From DATFYI01 sp035315125 (GTDB taxonomy: Bacteria; Chloroflexota; Anaerolineae; Anaerolineales; Anaerolineaceae), in the NCBI GenBank assembly GCA_035315125.1, contig DATFYI010000032.1, forward strand, positions 1 to 30,567: 30,567 nt of DNA. Reading direction: 5' to 3'. Shown here one piece after another: positions 8,152 through 16,285 of this stretch. Position 1 is the first letter of the stretch. Each line of letters begins with the position of its first letter. The notes below the pieces were generated by a model. The model saw only the letters and a program-made list of their open reading frames with translations, was not told where the DNA came from and ran no database searches. The translations under genes and the position numbers were made by a program.

Positions 8152-9146
8152 GCTGTTCCACCTGTCATCCCCCTGCGTGTTCTCGGGTCAATCATGACAT
8201 AGGCGACATCGATAATGAAATTGGCAAGCAACACACCAATGATGATAAAGAGGAAACAGCCCTGAATAAGAAAGTAATCTTGATTCTGAATGCCAGCCAG
8301 TAAAAGATAACCGATGCCCGGATATGAAAATACGACCTCTGTAACCAGCGCACCTGCTACGACCACTCCCAATGAAAGCGCCAGGCCGGTGATCTGAGGC
8401 AAGAGTGCGTTATTGAAGGCGTAATTTCTAATCAGTCTTTTCGGCGCACCGAGTGCTTCGAGGTAAGTGGCGTAATCTGCTTCAAGCTCATAAATGATCA
8501 GGTTCCGCATACCAATCGCCTGACCGCCAAACCCTACCAGGAAGAGCGAGGCGAAAGGCAGGAACCAGTGCTGCAGAAGACTCCCAACAAAAGACCAGGA
8601 CAGATTTGGAAGCATCAAAAAGCTGTAGGCGCCGGCGATCGGGAAAATGTGCCAGACAATTCCAAACAGCCAGGCCAGCAAAATCCCCAACCACATGTAG
8701 GGAGTGGCAGTCAGGATATAGCCAAGCGGCGAAACGGTGTTATCGAGCCACTTGGAACGCGCCGCAAAAGCCCCAAACTTATTGCCTGCGTACCAGCTCA
8801 ATAAAATGGACGGCACCAGCAGGGCAATATCATAGGGGACAGCGTTTTGGAGAACCTTGGTCACCGGCGTTGGAAACAGGTACACACTGGTTCCGAGGTT
8901 GCCATGGATCAGGTTATTCCAGAAAGTGAGATACTGCTGCCAGAGCGGCACATCCAGTCCGAACAAATGGGAGTAATAAGCATACAATTTTTGGCTGGCC
9001 GCCGTGGTTTGGGTTACCGTAACCCTTGCCAACATATTCTGGACTGGATTACCGGGCATAAAGCGTGGGATCATCCAATCAATAGAAACCGCCAGAAAAA
9101 AAGTCAAGGCATAAATCAGGAGCTTTCTGCCAAAATAGCGCAGCAC
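8148..9146 (-). CDS. ABC transporter permease, OppB/DppB type
   Basis: Inner-membrane permease of 332 aa with the usual N-terminal helix (LLIYALTFFLAVSIDWMIP), the conserved PGNPVQ segment, then helices at about 100-125, 135-165, 190-215, 245-270 and 290-320. The EAA-type coupling loop reads YATYLEALGAPKRLIRNYAF. The start is GTG at 9144-9146 with GGAGG four bases upstream. It is the first permease after the binding-protein gene, separated by about 90 nt containing a hairpin. It forms a heterodimer with the OppC-type product. Confidence 0.92.
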   Translation of the reverse strand: MLRYFGRKLLIYALTFFLAVSIDWMIPRFMPGNPVQNMLARVTVTQTTAASQKLYAYYSHLFGLDVPLWQQYLTFWNNLIHGNLGTSVYLFPTPVTKVLQNAVPYDIALLVPSILLSWYAGNKFGAFAARSKWLDNTVSPLGYILTATPYMWLGILLAWLFGIVWHIFPIAGAYSFLMLPNLSWSFVGSLLQHWFLPFASLFLVGFGGQAIGMRNLIIYELEADYATYLEALGAPKRLIRNYAFNNALLPQITGLALSLGVVVAGALVTEVVFSYPGIGYLLLAGIQNQDYFLIQGCFLFIIIGVLLANFIIDVAYVMIDPRTRRGMTGGTA

Positions 9147-9185
9147 ATGACCTCCATCTTATAAAATAATCAGGTGTTAAGAAAT

Positions 9186-9215
9186 GCCCCTCCTCCTGAA
9201 TTTTGAAGGAGGGGC
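9186..9215 (-). terminator. Intercistronic hairpin after the binding-protein gene
   Basis: GCCCCTCC and GGAGGGGC form an 8-bp GC-rich stem with a 14-nt loop, about 22 nt after the stop of the binding-protein gene. On the minus strand it is followed by ATTTCTTAA, too short a U-tract for a strong terminator. It is better read as an mRNA-stabilising or partial-termination element, of the kind that lets binding protein accumulate above permease. Confidence 0.6.
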
Positions 9216-9237
9216 AGCGAGCTTATACTAAATTTAT

Positions 9238-11112
9238 TTATTTGGGAGTTACCGGTTTTAAGTTGATCAGTGTGTTTAGACCACCCGTCTGCCAGTATCC
9301 GTTCCAGGTCATTGGATAAGTTGGACTTGTTGAAGTTGAAGTCGGGAAGCCTGTCCAGACTGCGGTCGGACCATTTGTCCACTGGGCCCATGCGCCATTG
9401 TACCACAACGGGATCACGGGCATATCGGTCAGCATGATGGTCTGGATCTTGCTGACAGCAGCCTTCATACCGGCCGCGTCAGAGGTCTGAACTTTGCCAA
9501 GTGCGTCCACTGCATCGAACATAGCCTGGTTATTGTACCGGCCGTAGTTACCGATCTGCATTTGTGATTGGATCGGGTGGGTGAACAAGTAGTTATAGGT
9601 CGTCCAGGGAGTGTTGGTCAATGGCGTATTGTTCTGCAGCGTCATTTGGAAGGTGCCACTTTGCAAAGCGGTATTCCAGTCGCTTTGAGCAGGGGTTGCA
9701 GCTGTGACATTGATGCCGGCGGCCTGGGCGCTGGAGGCGATGACAGCGATGGCAGCCATCCAATCTGTCCAACCATTCGGGCAGGTAACCTGCAGTTTGA
9801 TGGGGGAACCATCTTTATTGGTTACGAAACCGTCTGAGCCGGTCTTATAACCGGCGGCGGCCAGCATTTTCTTGGCTGTGGCCGTATCGAAATGGTATCC
9901 TAAGCTCTTCTGTACGGCGGCATCATCGTATTGGCTCAGGCCAGGCAGGAGTCCACCCGGTGTGGATGCAGTGACCAGGTTTGCGTAAGCTTTTTGAACA
10001 ATGGTGGGAACATCAATGGCATAGGCCAGTGCTTTTCTGAAGGCCGGGTCATCCAACGGCTTCATGGTCAGGTTCATTGCCAGGTAAGCCGTATTGGCAG
10101 CCAGCATATAGGGGGCCTTGGGGAAGTAAGTACCGGCATAACCATTATCCACCAAGGATGCCACGCCCGGCAGGAAGTTGTTGCTCAGATCGAGCTGGCC
10201 CTGCAGCACCATACCGAGGGCGACGTTGTTGCTGGAGGTGCGGATATCGACGATGTACTTGGGTGCAGGCGTACCAAACACTTTGATGCCCCACCAGTTA
10301 TCGTTCCGCTGCCAGACGTTACGGTCCTGACCAGTTGCCAGGTACAGGTAGGCGCCGGAGCCAACCGGGTTGGCATTTGTTCCGGTGGCGATTTCATCGG
10401 CTGACATGGTCGACCAAATGTGCTTTGGAACAATCGGAATGTTATAAAGGTTGAAGTCCCATTCCTGGTAGATCGGACTGGTGAAGGTGAATTCCACGTG
10501 GGTGGCATCGGCCGATGTAATATTGGCCAAACCTTGCGAGGTCCACAACGAGGAGAACCACAGCGCAGTATTCGTCTTGCCAAGTGTGAAGGTAAACACG
10601 ACATCGTCGGCTGTCAGGGGCTGTCCATCCGACCAGGTCAGGCCAGGTCTGAGGACCACGTCGTAGGTAGTCGGATTGGTCCAAGTTCCGCTCGCCGCCA
10701 GGAAGGGGGATAATTTGCCGGAAAGAGGATCAAAACTGAACAGGGTCTCGTACACAAGACCGACCGTTCCCGAAGTATTTGCCAGATTGCCGGTCTGGAA
10801 TGGATTCCAGGTCGATGCGGGTCCCCAGGCGGCGCCACTGACGAACAGGGTCTGGTTACGAGGAAGATTGGTAGGCACCGACGAAGTTGCAGCCTGGGTT
10901 GGCGCTGGAGCTGTAGTCGGGGCGGGTGCAGCCGGTGCGGTAGTGGCAGCCGGCATCGCCGGTGCGGTAGTGGCTGCTGGCATGGCCGGTGCTGTAGTCG
11001 CAGCCGGTGCAACCGGTGCTGTAGTCGGAGCAGGGGTTGCTGCCGGAGCGCAAGCTGAAAGCACTACGGACAACATCAGCAAAACAGAAACAACGAGACT
11101 TATTTTGCGCAT
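9238..11112 (-). CDS. Extracellular solute-binding lipoprotein, SBP_bac_5 (OppA/DppA) family
   Basis: The substrate-capture protein of the importer (624 aa). It starts with a lipoprotein signal peptide (MRKISLVVSVLLMLSVVLSAC) whose lipobox Cys21 would be acylated. An Ala/Thr/Pro linker of nine-residue repeats (residues 30-74) follows, then the binding domain from about residue 80. Family features include TWNPFQTG, LRPGLTWSDGQPLTADDVVFT, the conserved YAIDVPTIV region and a C-terminal PVIPLWY. The ATG at 11110-11112 has AAAAGGAG about 9 nt upstream. This family is usually annotated peptide-binding. The neighbouring GH130, epimerase and GH3 genes favour beta-linked oligosaccharides, as shown for Thermotoga members. 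It has its own leader of about 250 nt after lacI. Confidence 0.93.
   Translation of the reverse strand: MRKISLVVSVLLMLSVVLSACAPAATPAPTTAPVAPAATTAPAMPAATTAPAMPAATTAPAAPAPTTAPAPTQAATSSVPTNLPRNQTLFVSGAAWGPASTWNPFQTGNLANTSGTVGLVYETLFSFDPLSGKLSPFLAASGTWTNPTTYDVVLRPGLTWSDGQPLTADDVVFTFTLGKTNTALWFSSLWTSQGLANITSADATHVEFTFTSPIYQEWDFNLYNIPIVPKHIWSTMSADEIATGTNANPVGSGAYLYLATGQDRNVWQRNDNWWGIKVFGTPAPKYIVDIRTSSNNVALGMVLQGQLDLSNNFLPGVASLVDNGYAGTYFPKAPYMLAANTAYLAMNLTMKPLDDPAFRKALAYAIDVPTIVQKAYANLVTASTPGGLLPGLSQYDDAAVQKSLGYHFDTATAKKMLAAAGYKTGSDGFVTNKDGSPIKLQVTCPNGWTDWMAAIAVIASSAQAAGINVTAATPAQSDWNTALQSGTFQMTLQNNTPLTNTPWTTYNYLFTHPIQSQMQIGNYGRYNNQAMFDAVDALGKVQTSDAAGMKAAVSKIQTIMLTDMPVIPLWYNGAWAQWTNGPTAVWTGFPTSTSTSPTYPMTWNGYWQTGGLNTLINLKPVTPK
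10891..11025 (-). repeat. Five tandem 27-nt repeats encoding the lipoprotein linker
   Basis: Residues 30-74 of the binding protein are five units of the nine-residue pattern TTAPxxPAx: TTAPVAPAA, TTAPAMPAA twice, TTAPAAPAP and TTAPAPTQA. The two identical peptide units are encoded by near-identical DNA. This is a flexible tether between the lipid anchor and the binding domain, and copy number could vary by slippage. Confidence 0.85.
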
Positions 11113-11145
11113 CTTTCACTTCTCCTTTTATTAATTCTTTTCGGT

Positions 11146-11161
11146 CCGGTACAGTTACCGG
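11146..11161. repeat. Inverted repeat just upstream of the binding-protein gene
   Basis: CCGGTA, a 4-nt spacer CAGT, then TACCGG. It lies about 34 nt upstream of the ATG at 11112, in the leader. It may be a protein-binding site or a small hairpin; no function is demonstrated. Confidence 0.4.
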
Positions 11162-11298
11162 TTTCCTTCGATATGGGGGGGTGTTTCGGATATTCATTCG
11201 AGATCCCGCTTTTCCGCAGCATCCATTCAAAATTTCAGGAACAGCGCCCAATCAATTCTGCTTCTAATAAAAGTTAGCGAGCTTGCAGATAGGATTTT

Positions 11299-11320
11299 TT
11301 GATCCTGCTGACAGGATCAA
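11299..11320. repeat. Hairpin in the leader between lacI and the binding-protein gene
   Basis: TTGATCCTG, loop CTGA, CAGGATCAA: a perfect 9-bp stem. On the minus strand it is followed by an A-run rather than a T-run, so it is not a classical terminator for lacI. It could be a processing or stability element, or an operator for the downstream genes. Confidence 0.5.
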
Positions 11321-11359
11321 TCTTAAAACTCTATACGATCGATACTCACCTCCTTTTTT

Positions 11360-12373
11360 TTAAACCGCGGCAGTGCTACATGATGAACGAATGACCAGCT
11401 CGGAAGTCAAAATGATCCGGCGAGGTTGGTCACTAGGGTGTGCAATCATGTCAATCAAAGTTTCTGCTGCCATCCCGCCTTCACGTAAGATGGGCTGGCG
11501 AACCGTTGTCAGCTGAGGCGAGGTTCGCGCCGCCAGAGGGATATCGTCGTAGCCGATCACGGCAATGTCTTCTGGAATGAGTAAGCCAGCTTCCTGGATC
11601 GCCCTCATCGCTCCGATAGCCATCATATCGCTGGCGGCAAAAACCGCATCGGGCCTGTGCGGCAGCAGACGCTGCATAGCAAAATATCCACCGGCATCCG
11701 TAAAATCACCCTCGGCAACCAGATCAGAGTCAGGGGTGATCCCACGCTCTCGTAAGGCATCCACATACCCATCGTAGCGGTCAATCCCGGCGATCCTGGT
11801 TTGAGGCCCACTAATAGTGGCAATCCGCCGGCGTCCCAGGCGCATCAGGTAAAGCACGGCATCCCGGGCGCTGATGCGGTTTTCGACATCCACGTAGCTA
11901 ATTTTGTTATTGGTAGGGTGACGGCCAATCAGAATGAATGGCAGTTTGCTCTCAGCCAATGATTCAACGATCGGGTCATTCAGCAACATGGATGCCACGA
12001 TCACGCCATCCACCAAACCGTTATAAAGAATCTGGCGGATTGTCCGGCGTTCATATTCGGGTTCGGCCAGCCACAACATCACTGAGTAATCCAGCACATT
12101 ACAGGCGGATGAAACCCCCTGAATGACCAGTGGAAAGTAAGGGTCAGTAAAGATAGCGCTGACGCCCATCGGGATGACCAATCCCAGCACATTCGTATGT
12201 CCTGCTGCCAGACCACGAGCGGCCAGGTTTGGTTGAAAGTCGAGCTTTTGGATTACATCTTTGACCTTTTGGCGGGTTTTCTCATTGACATTCGGGTCGC
12301 CATTAATCACGCGCGAAACGGTCGAACGAGAGACACCGGCATATTGGGCAACATCTTCAAGCGTGAGGGTCAT
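11360..12373 (-). CDS. LacI-family transcriptional regulator (transporter operon)
   Basis: A 337-aa regulator with an N-terminal LacI helix-turn-helix (TLEDVAQYAGVSRSTVSRVI) and the hinge-helix region around NLAARGLAAG near residue 52. A periplasmic-binding-protein-like sugar-sensing core follows from about residue 60, with PDAVFAASDMMAIGAMRAI and IAVIGYDDIPLAARTSPQLTT near the C-terminus. The ATG at 12371-12373 lies about 12 nt downstream of a perfect palindromic operator, so autoregulation is likely. The gene heads the minus-strand operon and probably senses an imported oligosaccharide or a breakdown product. Whether it represses or activates cannot be read from sequence. Confidence 0.93.
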   Translation of the reverse strand: MTLTLEDVAQYAGVSRSTVSRVINGDPNVNEKTRQKVKDVIQKLDFQPNLAARGLAAGHTNVLGLVIPMGVSAIFTDPYFPLVIQGVSSACNVLDYSVMLWLAEPEYERRTIRQILYNGLVDGVIVASMLLNDPIVESLAESKLPFILIGRHPTNNKISYVDVENRISARDAVLYLMRLGRRRIATISGPQTRIAGIDRYDGYVDALRERGITPDSDLVAEGDFTDAGGYFAMQRLLPHRPDAVFAASDMMAIGAMRAIQEAGLLIPEDIAVIGYDDIPLAARTSPQLTTVRQPILREGGMAAETLIDMIAHPSDQPRRIILTSELVIRSSCSTAAV

Positions 12374-12385
12374 AATCAGGTCTTC

Positions 12386-12397
12386 GGGAGCGCTCCC
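12386..12397. promoter_or_regulatory. LacI-type operator next to the lacI start
   Basis: GGGAGCGCTCCC is a perfect 12-bp palindrome with the central AGCGCT typical of LacI/GalR-family operators. It sits 13-24 nt before the lacI ATG, so bound repressor would block elongation or initiation of its own operon. It shares the AGCGCT core with the site at 12611-12628. Confidence 0.65.
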
Positions 12398-12610
12398 AAT
12401 AACAGAGAATAAAATTGAACCGGATTGCTGCTTCTTTTAGATGGGCTTCAGTTTTTACAATTTATTAGCTAGGGATAATTGCTGATTACCGCTGAAACGA
12501 TCGGGAAATCGTCTCGGGTTCGATATAAATATCTTGTATCCTTGATCTGGATAAAATTCCACCCGAAATGATTTGAAAAAAACATACAGAGAGCTATATA
12601 AAACCGTTTG

Positions 12611-12628
12611 ATTGGAAGCGCTCTCAAT
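12611..12628. promoter_or_regulatory. LacI-type operator downstream of the minus-strand promoter
   Basis: ATTGGAAGCGCTCTCAAT matches its own reverse complement at 14 of 18 positions and closely resembles the LacI/CcpA-family consensus (TTGxAAGCGCTTxCAA). It begins about 10 nt downstream of the -10 element at 12638-12643, covering roughly the first 20 transcribed bases, an ideal repressor position. Confidence 0.7.
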
Positions 12629-12637
12629 TGTTAAAGT

Positions 12638-12666
12638 ATTATATAAACTTTAATTCTAATTGTCAA
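12638..12666 (-). promoter_or_regulatory. Consensus sigma-70 promoter for the lacI-transporter operon
   Basis: Reading on the minus strand: TTGACA (12666-12661), exactly 17 bp, then TATAAT (12643-12638). Both hexamers are perfect consensus. The transcript would start near 12631 and carry a leader of about 255 nt before lacI. A promoter this strong needs the adjacent operators to be held off. Confidence 0.75.
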
Positions 12667-12759
12667 TATATTTTAATGAAATCATCTTGATATCCGGCCG
12701 GAGGAGACAGGTTTGTTCATTTGCAAGGCTCATTAGGGCGCCATTTTTGATGATGTTGC

Positions 12760-12787
12760 TTGACAACAATGCATAAAATGCTAAAAT
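12760..12787 (+). promoter_or_regulatory. Sigma-70 promoter for lacI2-GH130
   Basis: TTGACA (12760-12765), 16 bp, TAAAAT (12782-12787). The predicted start near 12795 gives a leader of about 50 nt before the ATG at 12844. The leader contains the inverted repeat at 12805-12822. Confidence 0.65.
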
Positions 12788-12804
12788 ATGGGGGAAATTA
12801 ATTT

Positions 12805-12822
12805 AAAATTTGTTTAAATTTT
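12805..12822. repeat. AT-rich inverted repeat in the lacI2 leader
   Basis: AAAATTT, spacer GTTT, AAATTTT. It lies between the predicted transcription start and the ribosome-binding site of the second lacI gene. It could be an operator for that regulator, but it lacks the CG centre usual for the family, and in AT-rich DNA it may be chance. Confidence 0.3.
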
Positions 12823-12843
12823 ATTAAATAATGCGGGGAATTT

Positions 12844-13905
12844 ATGAAAGAAAAGATTAAAATCAGTGACATCGCCCGGCAGAGCGGCGTATCGGTATCA
12901 ACGGTTTCGCTTGCTTTGAATAATAAACCGGGCGTCTCTCAAGAGACCCGCTTGCGAGTTCTCGCAGTCGCCCAGGAATTTGCATACCCGCTCAAGCCAA
13001 ACATCTCGTCGGGGAAAGATAATTTACTTACTACCATTGCTATGCTGGTCAAGACCGACCCGGATATTACCCCAATGGCCAATCCGTTTTACTCAAAAGT
13101 GATCATGGGTATCGAGGATAGCTGCCGCCGGGCCAGTATCAATTTGCTCTTCGCATCGCTGCCGGTTGACGAAAATAACCGCCCATTAGAGATACCTCAG
13201 TTGCTTTACAACGAGATGGTAGACGGTTTGCTAATGGTGGGCGTCTGTGTGGATGAGACTTTCGCAACTGCCTCTGTTAAACGAAAGCTCCCGATTGTGC
13301 TGGTGGATGGTTACTCCAGCCTGGATCAATATGATATAGTCGTATCGGATAATTTTCGGGCAGCTTTTCAAGCGGTAGTATTTTTAATCGAAAAAGGCCA
13401 CCGCCATATTGGGCTGGTCGGCAGTGAGGTGGGCTGTTATCCCAGCCTGAGGGAGCGCCGGAATGGCTATTTGCGAGCGCTTAAAGAAAATCAAATCGGC
13501 CAAAACTATATTGCTAATTTCAATATCAATAAATCAAAAGGTTACCAGGAGACCATTCAACTGCTGCAAGCAAATCCGCACATCAGCGCCCTGTTCTGCG
13601 TGAATGACGAAATCGGCAGCTCTGCGATTCGGGCGGTTCAATCCCTGGGTAAGCGTGTGCCGGATGACATCTCGGTGGTTGGTTTTGATGATACCTACCT
13701 TGCGGCAAATACCCATCCAACTCTGACAACCATGCATGTAGATACCACCGCCATGGGACGGGCGGCTGTCCAATTGCTTTCCATGCGGCTTGGAAATCCC
13801 GAAACGGCACGCATGACCCTGACAATCCATCCAACCCTGGTGCTGCGGGAATCGGTAAATCCGGCGCCAGATCAAACTCAAACGACAGAGACAGAACTTT
13901 TATGA
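12844..13905 (+). CDS. LacI-family transcriptional regulator (GH130 operon)
   Basis: A 353-aa regulator with helix-turn-helix KISDIARQSGVSVSTVSLAL at the N-terminus and a PBP-like sensor core from about residue 60. Family motifs include HISALFCVNDEIGSSAIRAV and DISVVGFDDTYLAANTHPTLTT. The ATG at 12844 has GCGGGGAA a few bases upstream. It overlaps the GH130 start by ATGA (13902-13905), so regulator and phosphorylase are translated together. Together with the divergent lacI it brackets the control region. The two proteins are clearly different sequences, so they may read different sugars or different operators. Confidence 0.93.
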   Translation: MKEKIKISDIARQSGVSVSTVSLALNNKPGVSQETRLRVLAVAQEFAYPLKPNISSGKDNLLTTIAMLVKTDPDITPMANPFYSKVIMGIEDSCRRASINLLFASLPVDENNRPLEIPQLLYNEMVDGLLMVGVCVDETFATASVKRKLPIVLVDGYSSLDQYDIVVSDNFRAAFQAVVFLIEKGHRHIGLVGSEVGCYPSLRERRNGYLRALKENQIGQNYIANFNINKSKGYQETIQLLQANPHISALFCVNDEIGSSAIRAVQSLGKRVPDDISVVGFDDTYLAANTHPTLTTMHVDTTAMGRAAVQLLSMRLGNPETARMTLTIHPTLVLRESVNPAPDQTQTTETELL

Positions 13906-14873
13906 GCTTTTTATCATTGCCCAACATCCCCTGGGAAGACCGTCCGGCAGGTTGTTCGGATGTGGTCTGGCGTTATAGCGCCAACCCGATAATCCCCCGC
14001 GACCTGATCCCATCCTCGAATAGCATTTTTAACAGCGCAATCGTGCCCTTTCAAGGTCATTTTGCGGGTGTCTTCCGCTGCGACAATAAAAAGCGTGACA
14101 TGAATCTGCATCTTGGTTTCAGCCAGAACGGCATTGACTGGGATTTGCAGGATGACCCGATTGATTGGATCTGCGCTAATCCGGAAATCGGTAGTTTCCA
14201 ATATCGCTACGACCCACGCCTGGTCTGGCTGGAAGATCGCTATTATGTCACCTGGTGTAACGGCTATCATGGCCCAACCATCGGTATCGGCTATACCTAC
14301 GATTTCAATCAATTTTATTTTCTTGAAAATGCACTGCTGCCGTTCAACCGGAATGGGGTGCTCTTCCCGCGCCGTATCAACAATAAATATATCTTGCTGA
14401 ACCGTCCAAGCGACAACGGCCATACTCCTTTTGGCGATATTTACCTCAGCCAGAGCCACGATTTGATCTACTGGGGCGAGCATCGTTTTGTCATGGGGGT
14501 GAAGGGCGGATGGCAGAGCACCAAGATTGGTGCTGGGCCAATTCCCATTGAAACCCCGCAAGGCTGGCTGATGTTTTATCACGGCGTGCTGACCTCCTGC
14601 AATGGCTTTGTGTATAGTTTTGGGGCGGCATTGTTAGATCTGGATCAGCCCTGGAAAGTGATTGCACGCGGTGCCTCTTATTTACTTTCCCCCCAGCGCG
14701 ACTATGAACGTGTGGGCGATGTCCCCAATGTGGCTTTCCCCTGTGCTACCCTGTATGATCAGCCCAGCGGCCGGTTGGCAATTTATTACGGCGGAGCGGA
14801 TACCGTAACCGCCCTGGCATTTTGCAAGCTGGACGAAGTGCTTGACTTTCTAAAACACAACTCCGAGTTGTAA
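13902..14873 (+). CDS. GH130 mannoside phosphorylase (subfamily 2-like)
   Basis: This enzyme would cleave a beta-1,4-mannosidic bond with inorganic phosphate, releasing alpha-mannose-1-phosphate. The 323-aa length is right for subfamily 2. Visible signatures are ERPAG-type IPWEDRPAGCSDVVWR, NPIIPRDLIP, FNSAIVPF, GVFRCD, the catalytic Asp104 in YRYDPR, VTWCNGYHGPTIG, NGVLFPRRI, RPSDNGHTPFGDI, KIGAGPIPIETPQGWL and PNVAFPCA. These strongly resemble the human-gut enzyme Uhgb_MP, which acts on manno-oligosaccharides and on mannosyl-GlcNAc. No signal peptide is present, so it is cytoplasmic. The preferred acceptor (glucose, mannose or GlcNAc) is open; the epimerase next door favours mannosyl-glucose or mannobiose. 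The start codon overlaps the stop of lacI2. Confidence 0.93.
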   Translation: MSFLSLPNIPWEDRPAGCSDVVWRYSANPIIPRDLIPSSNSIFNSAIVPFQGHFAGVFRCDNKKRDMNLHLGFSQNGIDWDLQDDPIDWICANPEIGSFQYRYDPRLVWLEDRYYVTWCNGYHGPTIGIGYTYDFNQFYFLENALLPFNRNGVLFPRRINNKYILLNRPSDNGHTPFGDIYLSQSHDLIYWGEHRFVMGVKGGWQSTKIGAGPIPIETPQGWLMFYHGVLTSCNGFVYSFGAALLDLDQPWKVIARGASYLLSPQRDYERVGDVPNVAFPCATLYDQPSGRLAIYYGGADTVTALAFCKLDEVLDFLKHNSEL

Positions 14874-14911
14874 ATTGAAGCTCCGGATGCTCGTTCGCCC
14901 TGCATGGCATA

Positions 14912-14985
14912 TCATTGCGAGGAAACCCGATGATCTTTCAGGTTGACGAAGCAATCTCCGGGCGGGGAAGTGGTTTCTCGTTTGC
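14912..14985. repeat. Degenerate dispersed intergenic repeat
   Basis: The stretch opens with TCATTGCGAGGAAACC and later has GACGAAGCAATCTCC. These are the two halves of a short repeat seen between genes in many bacteria, whose typical form is ATTGCGAGGAGCGAAGCGACGAAGCAATCTC; here the middle has diverged. The ends (ATTGC and GCAAT) are complementary, so a hairpin is possible. It separates GH130 from the epimerase gene. The identification is from memory of the motif, not a search. Confidence 0.5.
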
Positions 14986-15036
14986 CGCCCTCCTGTTTAA
15001 CCTGGTACGTCGCTAATCGAATGGATTGGATCATGA

Positions 15037-16230
15037 ATGATGGTTGAAAATACCTGGCAAACTGAGATTCACCGTGAATTGACCGGCAATATTTTGCCAT
15101 TCTGGATGCAGCACGCCCGCGATCCTGAGCAAGGCGGTTTTTATGGCTCTCTCAGCAACCATCTGGTGGTTGATAATCAGTCGCCGCGTTCGGCCATTTT
15201 GACCGCCCGCATCCTGTGGACCTTTTCAGCGGCGTATGGCTACGAGCGCAGGCCCGAATATCTTGCCATGAGCGAATACGCCTTTGCTTATTTATGCCAA
15301 AAATTCATCGACCCGCTCTACGGCGGCGTCTATTGGTCGGTGGATGCACAGGGCCAGCCGCTCCAGCGCCGCAAACACAGCTACGCCCAGGCTTTTGCCA
15401 TTTATGGGCTGAGTGAGTTTTATCGCGCTTCTGCAGATGCAACTGCCTTGCACATGGCTCAGCATTTGTTTGAGCTGCTGGATCAGTACGCCTACGAGCC
15501 CAGGTTTGGCGGATATCTGGAAGGCAGGGCAGAAGATTGGAGCGCCACTATAGATATGCGCTTGAGTGAGAAAGAAATCGACGCCCAAAAATCGATGAAC
15601 ACCCTGCTGCACCTGCTGGAGGCCTTTACCAATTTATACCGGGTCTGGCCTGATTCTCACCTGGGCCAGCGCATGCTTGAGCTGACGAATATTTTTCTGG
15701 AACATATCCTCGAGCCCGGCGGGCAGCACTTGCGGCTGCTATTCGATGATCGCTGGAATTCGTTGGTCAATAGCGTTTCCTTTGGTCACGATATCGAAGC
15801 CAGTTGGCTATTGGTTGAGAGCGCCGATGTTTTGGGCATATCCGAGCTCAGCCAGCGGATCAAAGTTGCGGCCGTTCAGATGGCCCAGGCAGTCTATGAA
15901 CAAGGGTTGTGGCCGGATGGCTGCGTGATCCTCGAACAAGATGAGAAAGGCCAGCGCAACCCTGAACGGCATTGGTGGCCGCTGGCCGAAGGGATGGTAG
16001 GGTTCTATCATGCCTACCAGCTAACAAGCCGGTTGCATTTTGAGCGGGCCTCAAGGCGCTGCTGGCAATTTGCCCAGGATAGGATGGTCGATCGCCAGTA
16101 CGGCGATTGGTACAAAGTGCTGGAAGCCAGTTACATACCCAAAGCCGGCTATCCCAAAATGGGCGCCTGGGAATGTCCCTATCACCACGCCCGCGCTTGC
16201 CTGGAATTGATCAAAAGATTGAACAAATAA
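15037..16230 (+). CDS. Cellobiose 2-epimerase-like protein (AGE superfamily)
   Basis: This enzyme would interconvert glucose and mannose at the reducing end of beta-1,4-linked disaccharides, for example mannobiose to mannosyl-glucose. The 397-aa length fits an (alpha/alpha)6 barrel. Family motifs occur in order: DPEQGGFYGSL, RILWTFSAAY, GGVYWSVD, RRKHSYAQAFAIYGLSEFYR, KSMNTLLHLLEAFTNLY (His192), FGHDIEASWLL (His251), HWWPLAEGMVGF and CPYHHARACLEL (His383/384). Those three His positions match the catalytic set of characterised cellobiose 2-epimerases. The start is uncertain, ATG at 15037 or 15040, with a weak GGAT upstream. It lies downstream of GH130 on the same strand, as in known mannobiose pathways. 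An N-acylglucosamine 2-epimerase is the alternative but fits the context less well. Confidence 0.88.
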   Translation: MMVENTWQTEIHRELTGNILPFWMQHARDPEQGGFYGSLSNHLVVDNQSPRSAILTARILWTFSAAYGYERRPEYLAMSEYAFAYLCQKFIDPLYGGVYWSVDAQGQPLQRRKHSYAQAFAIYGLSEFYRASADATALHMAQHLFELLDQYAYEPRFGGYLEGRAEDWSATIDMRLSEKEIDAQKSMNTLLHLLEAFTNLYRVWPDSHLGQRMLELTNIFLEHILEPGGQHLRLLFDDRWNSLVNSVSFGHDIEASWLLVESADVLGISELSQRIKVAAVQMAQAVYEQGLWPDGCVILEQDEKGQRNPERHWWPLAEGMVGFYHAYQLTSRLHFERASRRCWQFAQDRMVDRQYGDWYKVLEASYIPKAGYPKMGAWECPYHHARACLELIKRLNK

Positions 16231-16285
16231 ATCCTGGCAAATGGAATCTGGACAAAATCATCGACGAATAAACTGGAGAGTAGTT

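Noticed and set aside
11236..11252. Possible third LacI operator in the binding-protein leader (GGAACAGCGCCCAAT)
   Set aside because: The two halves are not symmetric about an AGCGCT centre, so the match to the two other operators is poor.
11343..11356. Strong Shine-Dalgarno-like AAGGAGGTGAG just after lacI
   Set aside because: No start codon at useful spacing opens a frame longer than about eight codons, so it is probably fortuitous or a relic.
13914..14582. 222-aa frame opposite GH130
   Set aside because: Antisense shadow of strongly conserved GH130 motifs.
14912..14985. CRISPR-like or small RNA element
   Set aside because: Only one copy and no spacer series; better explained as a degenerate dispersed repeat.
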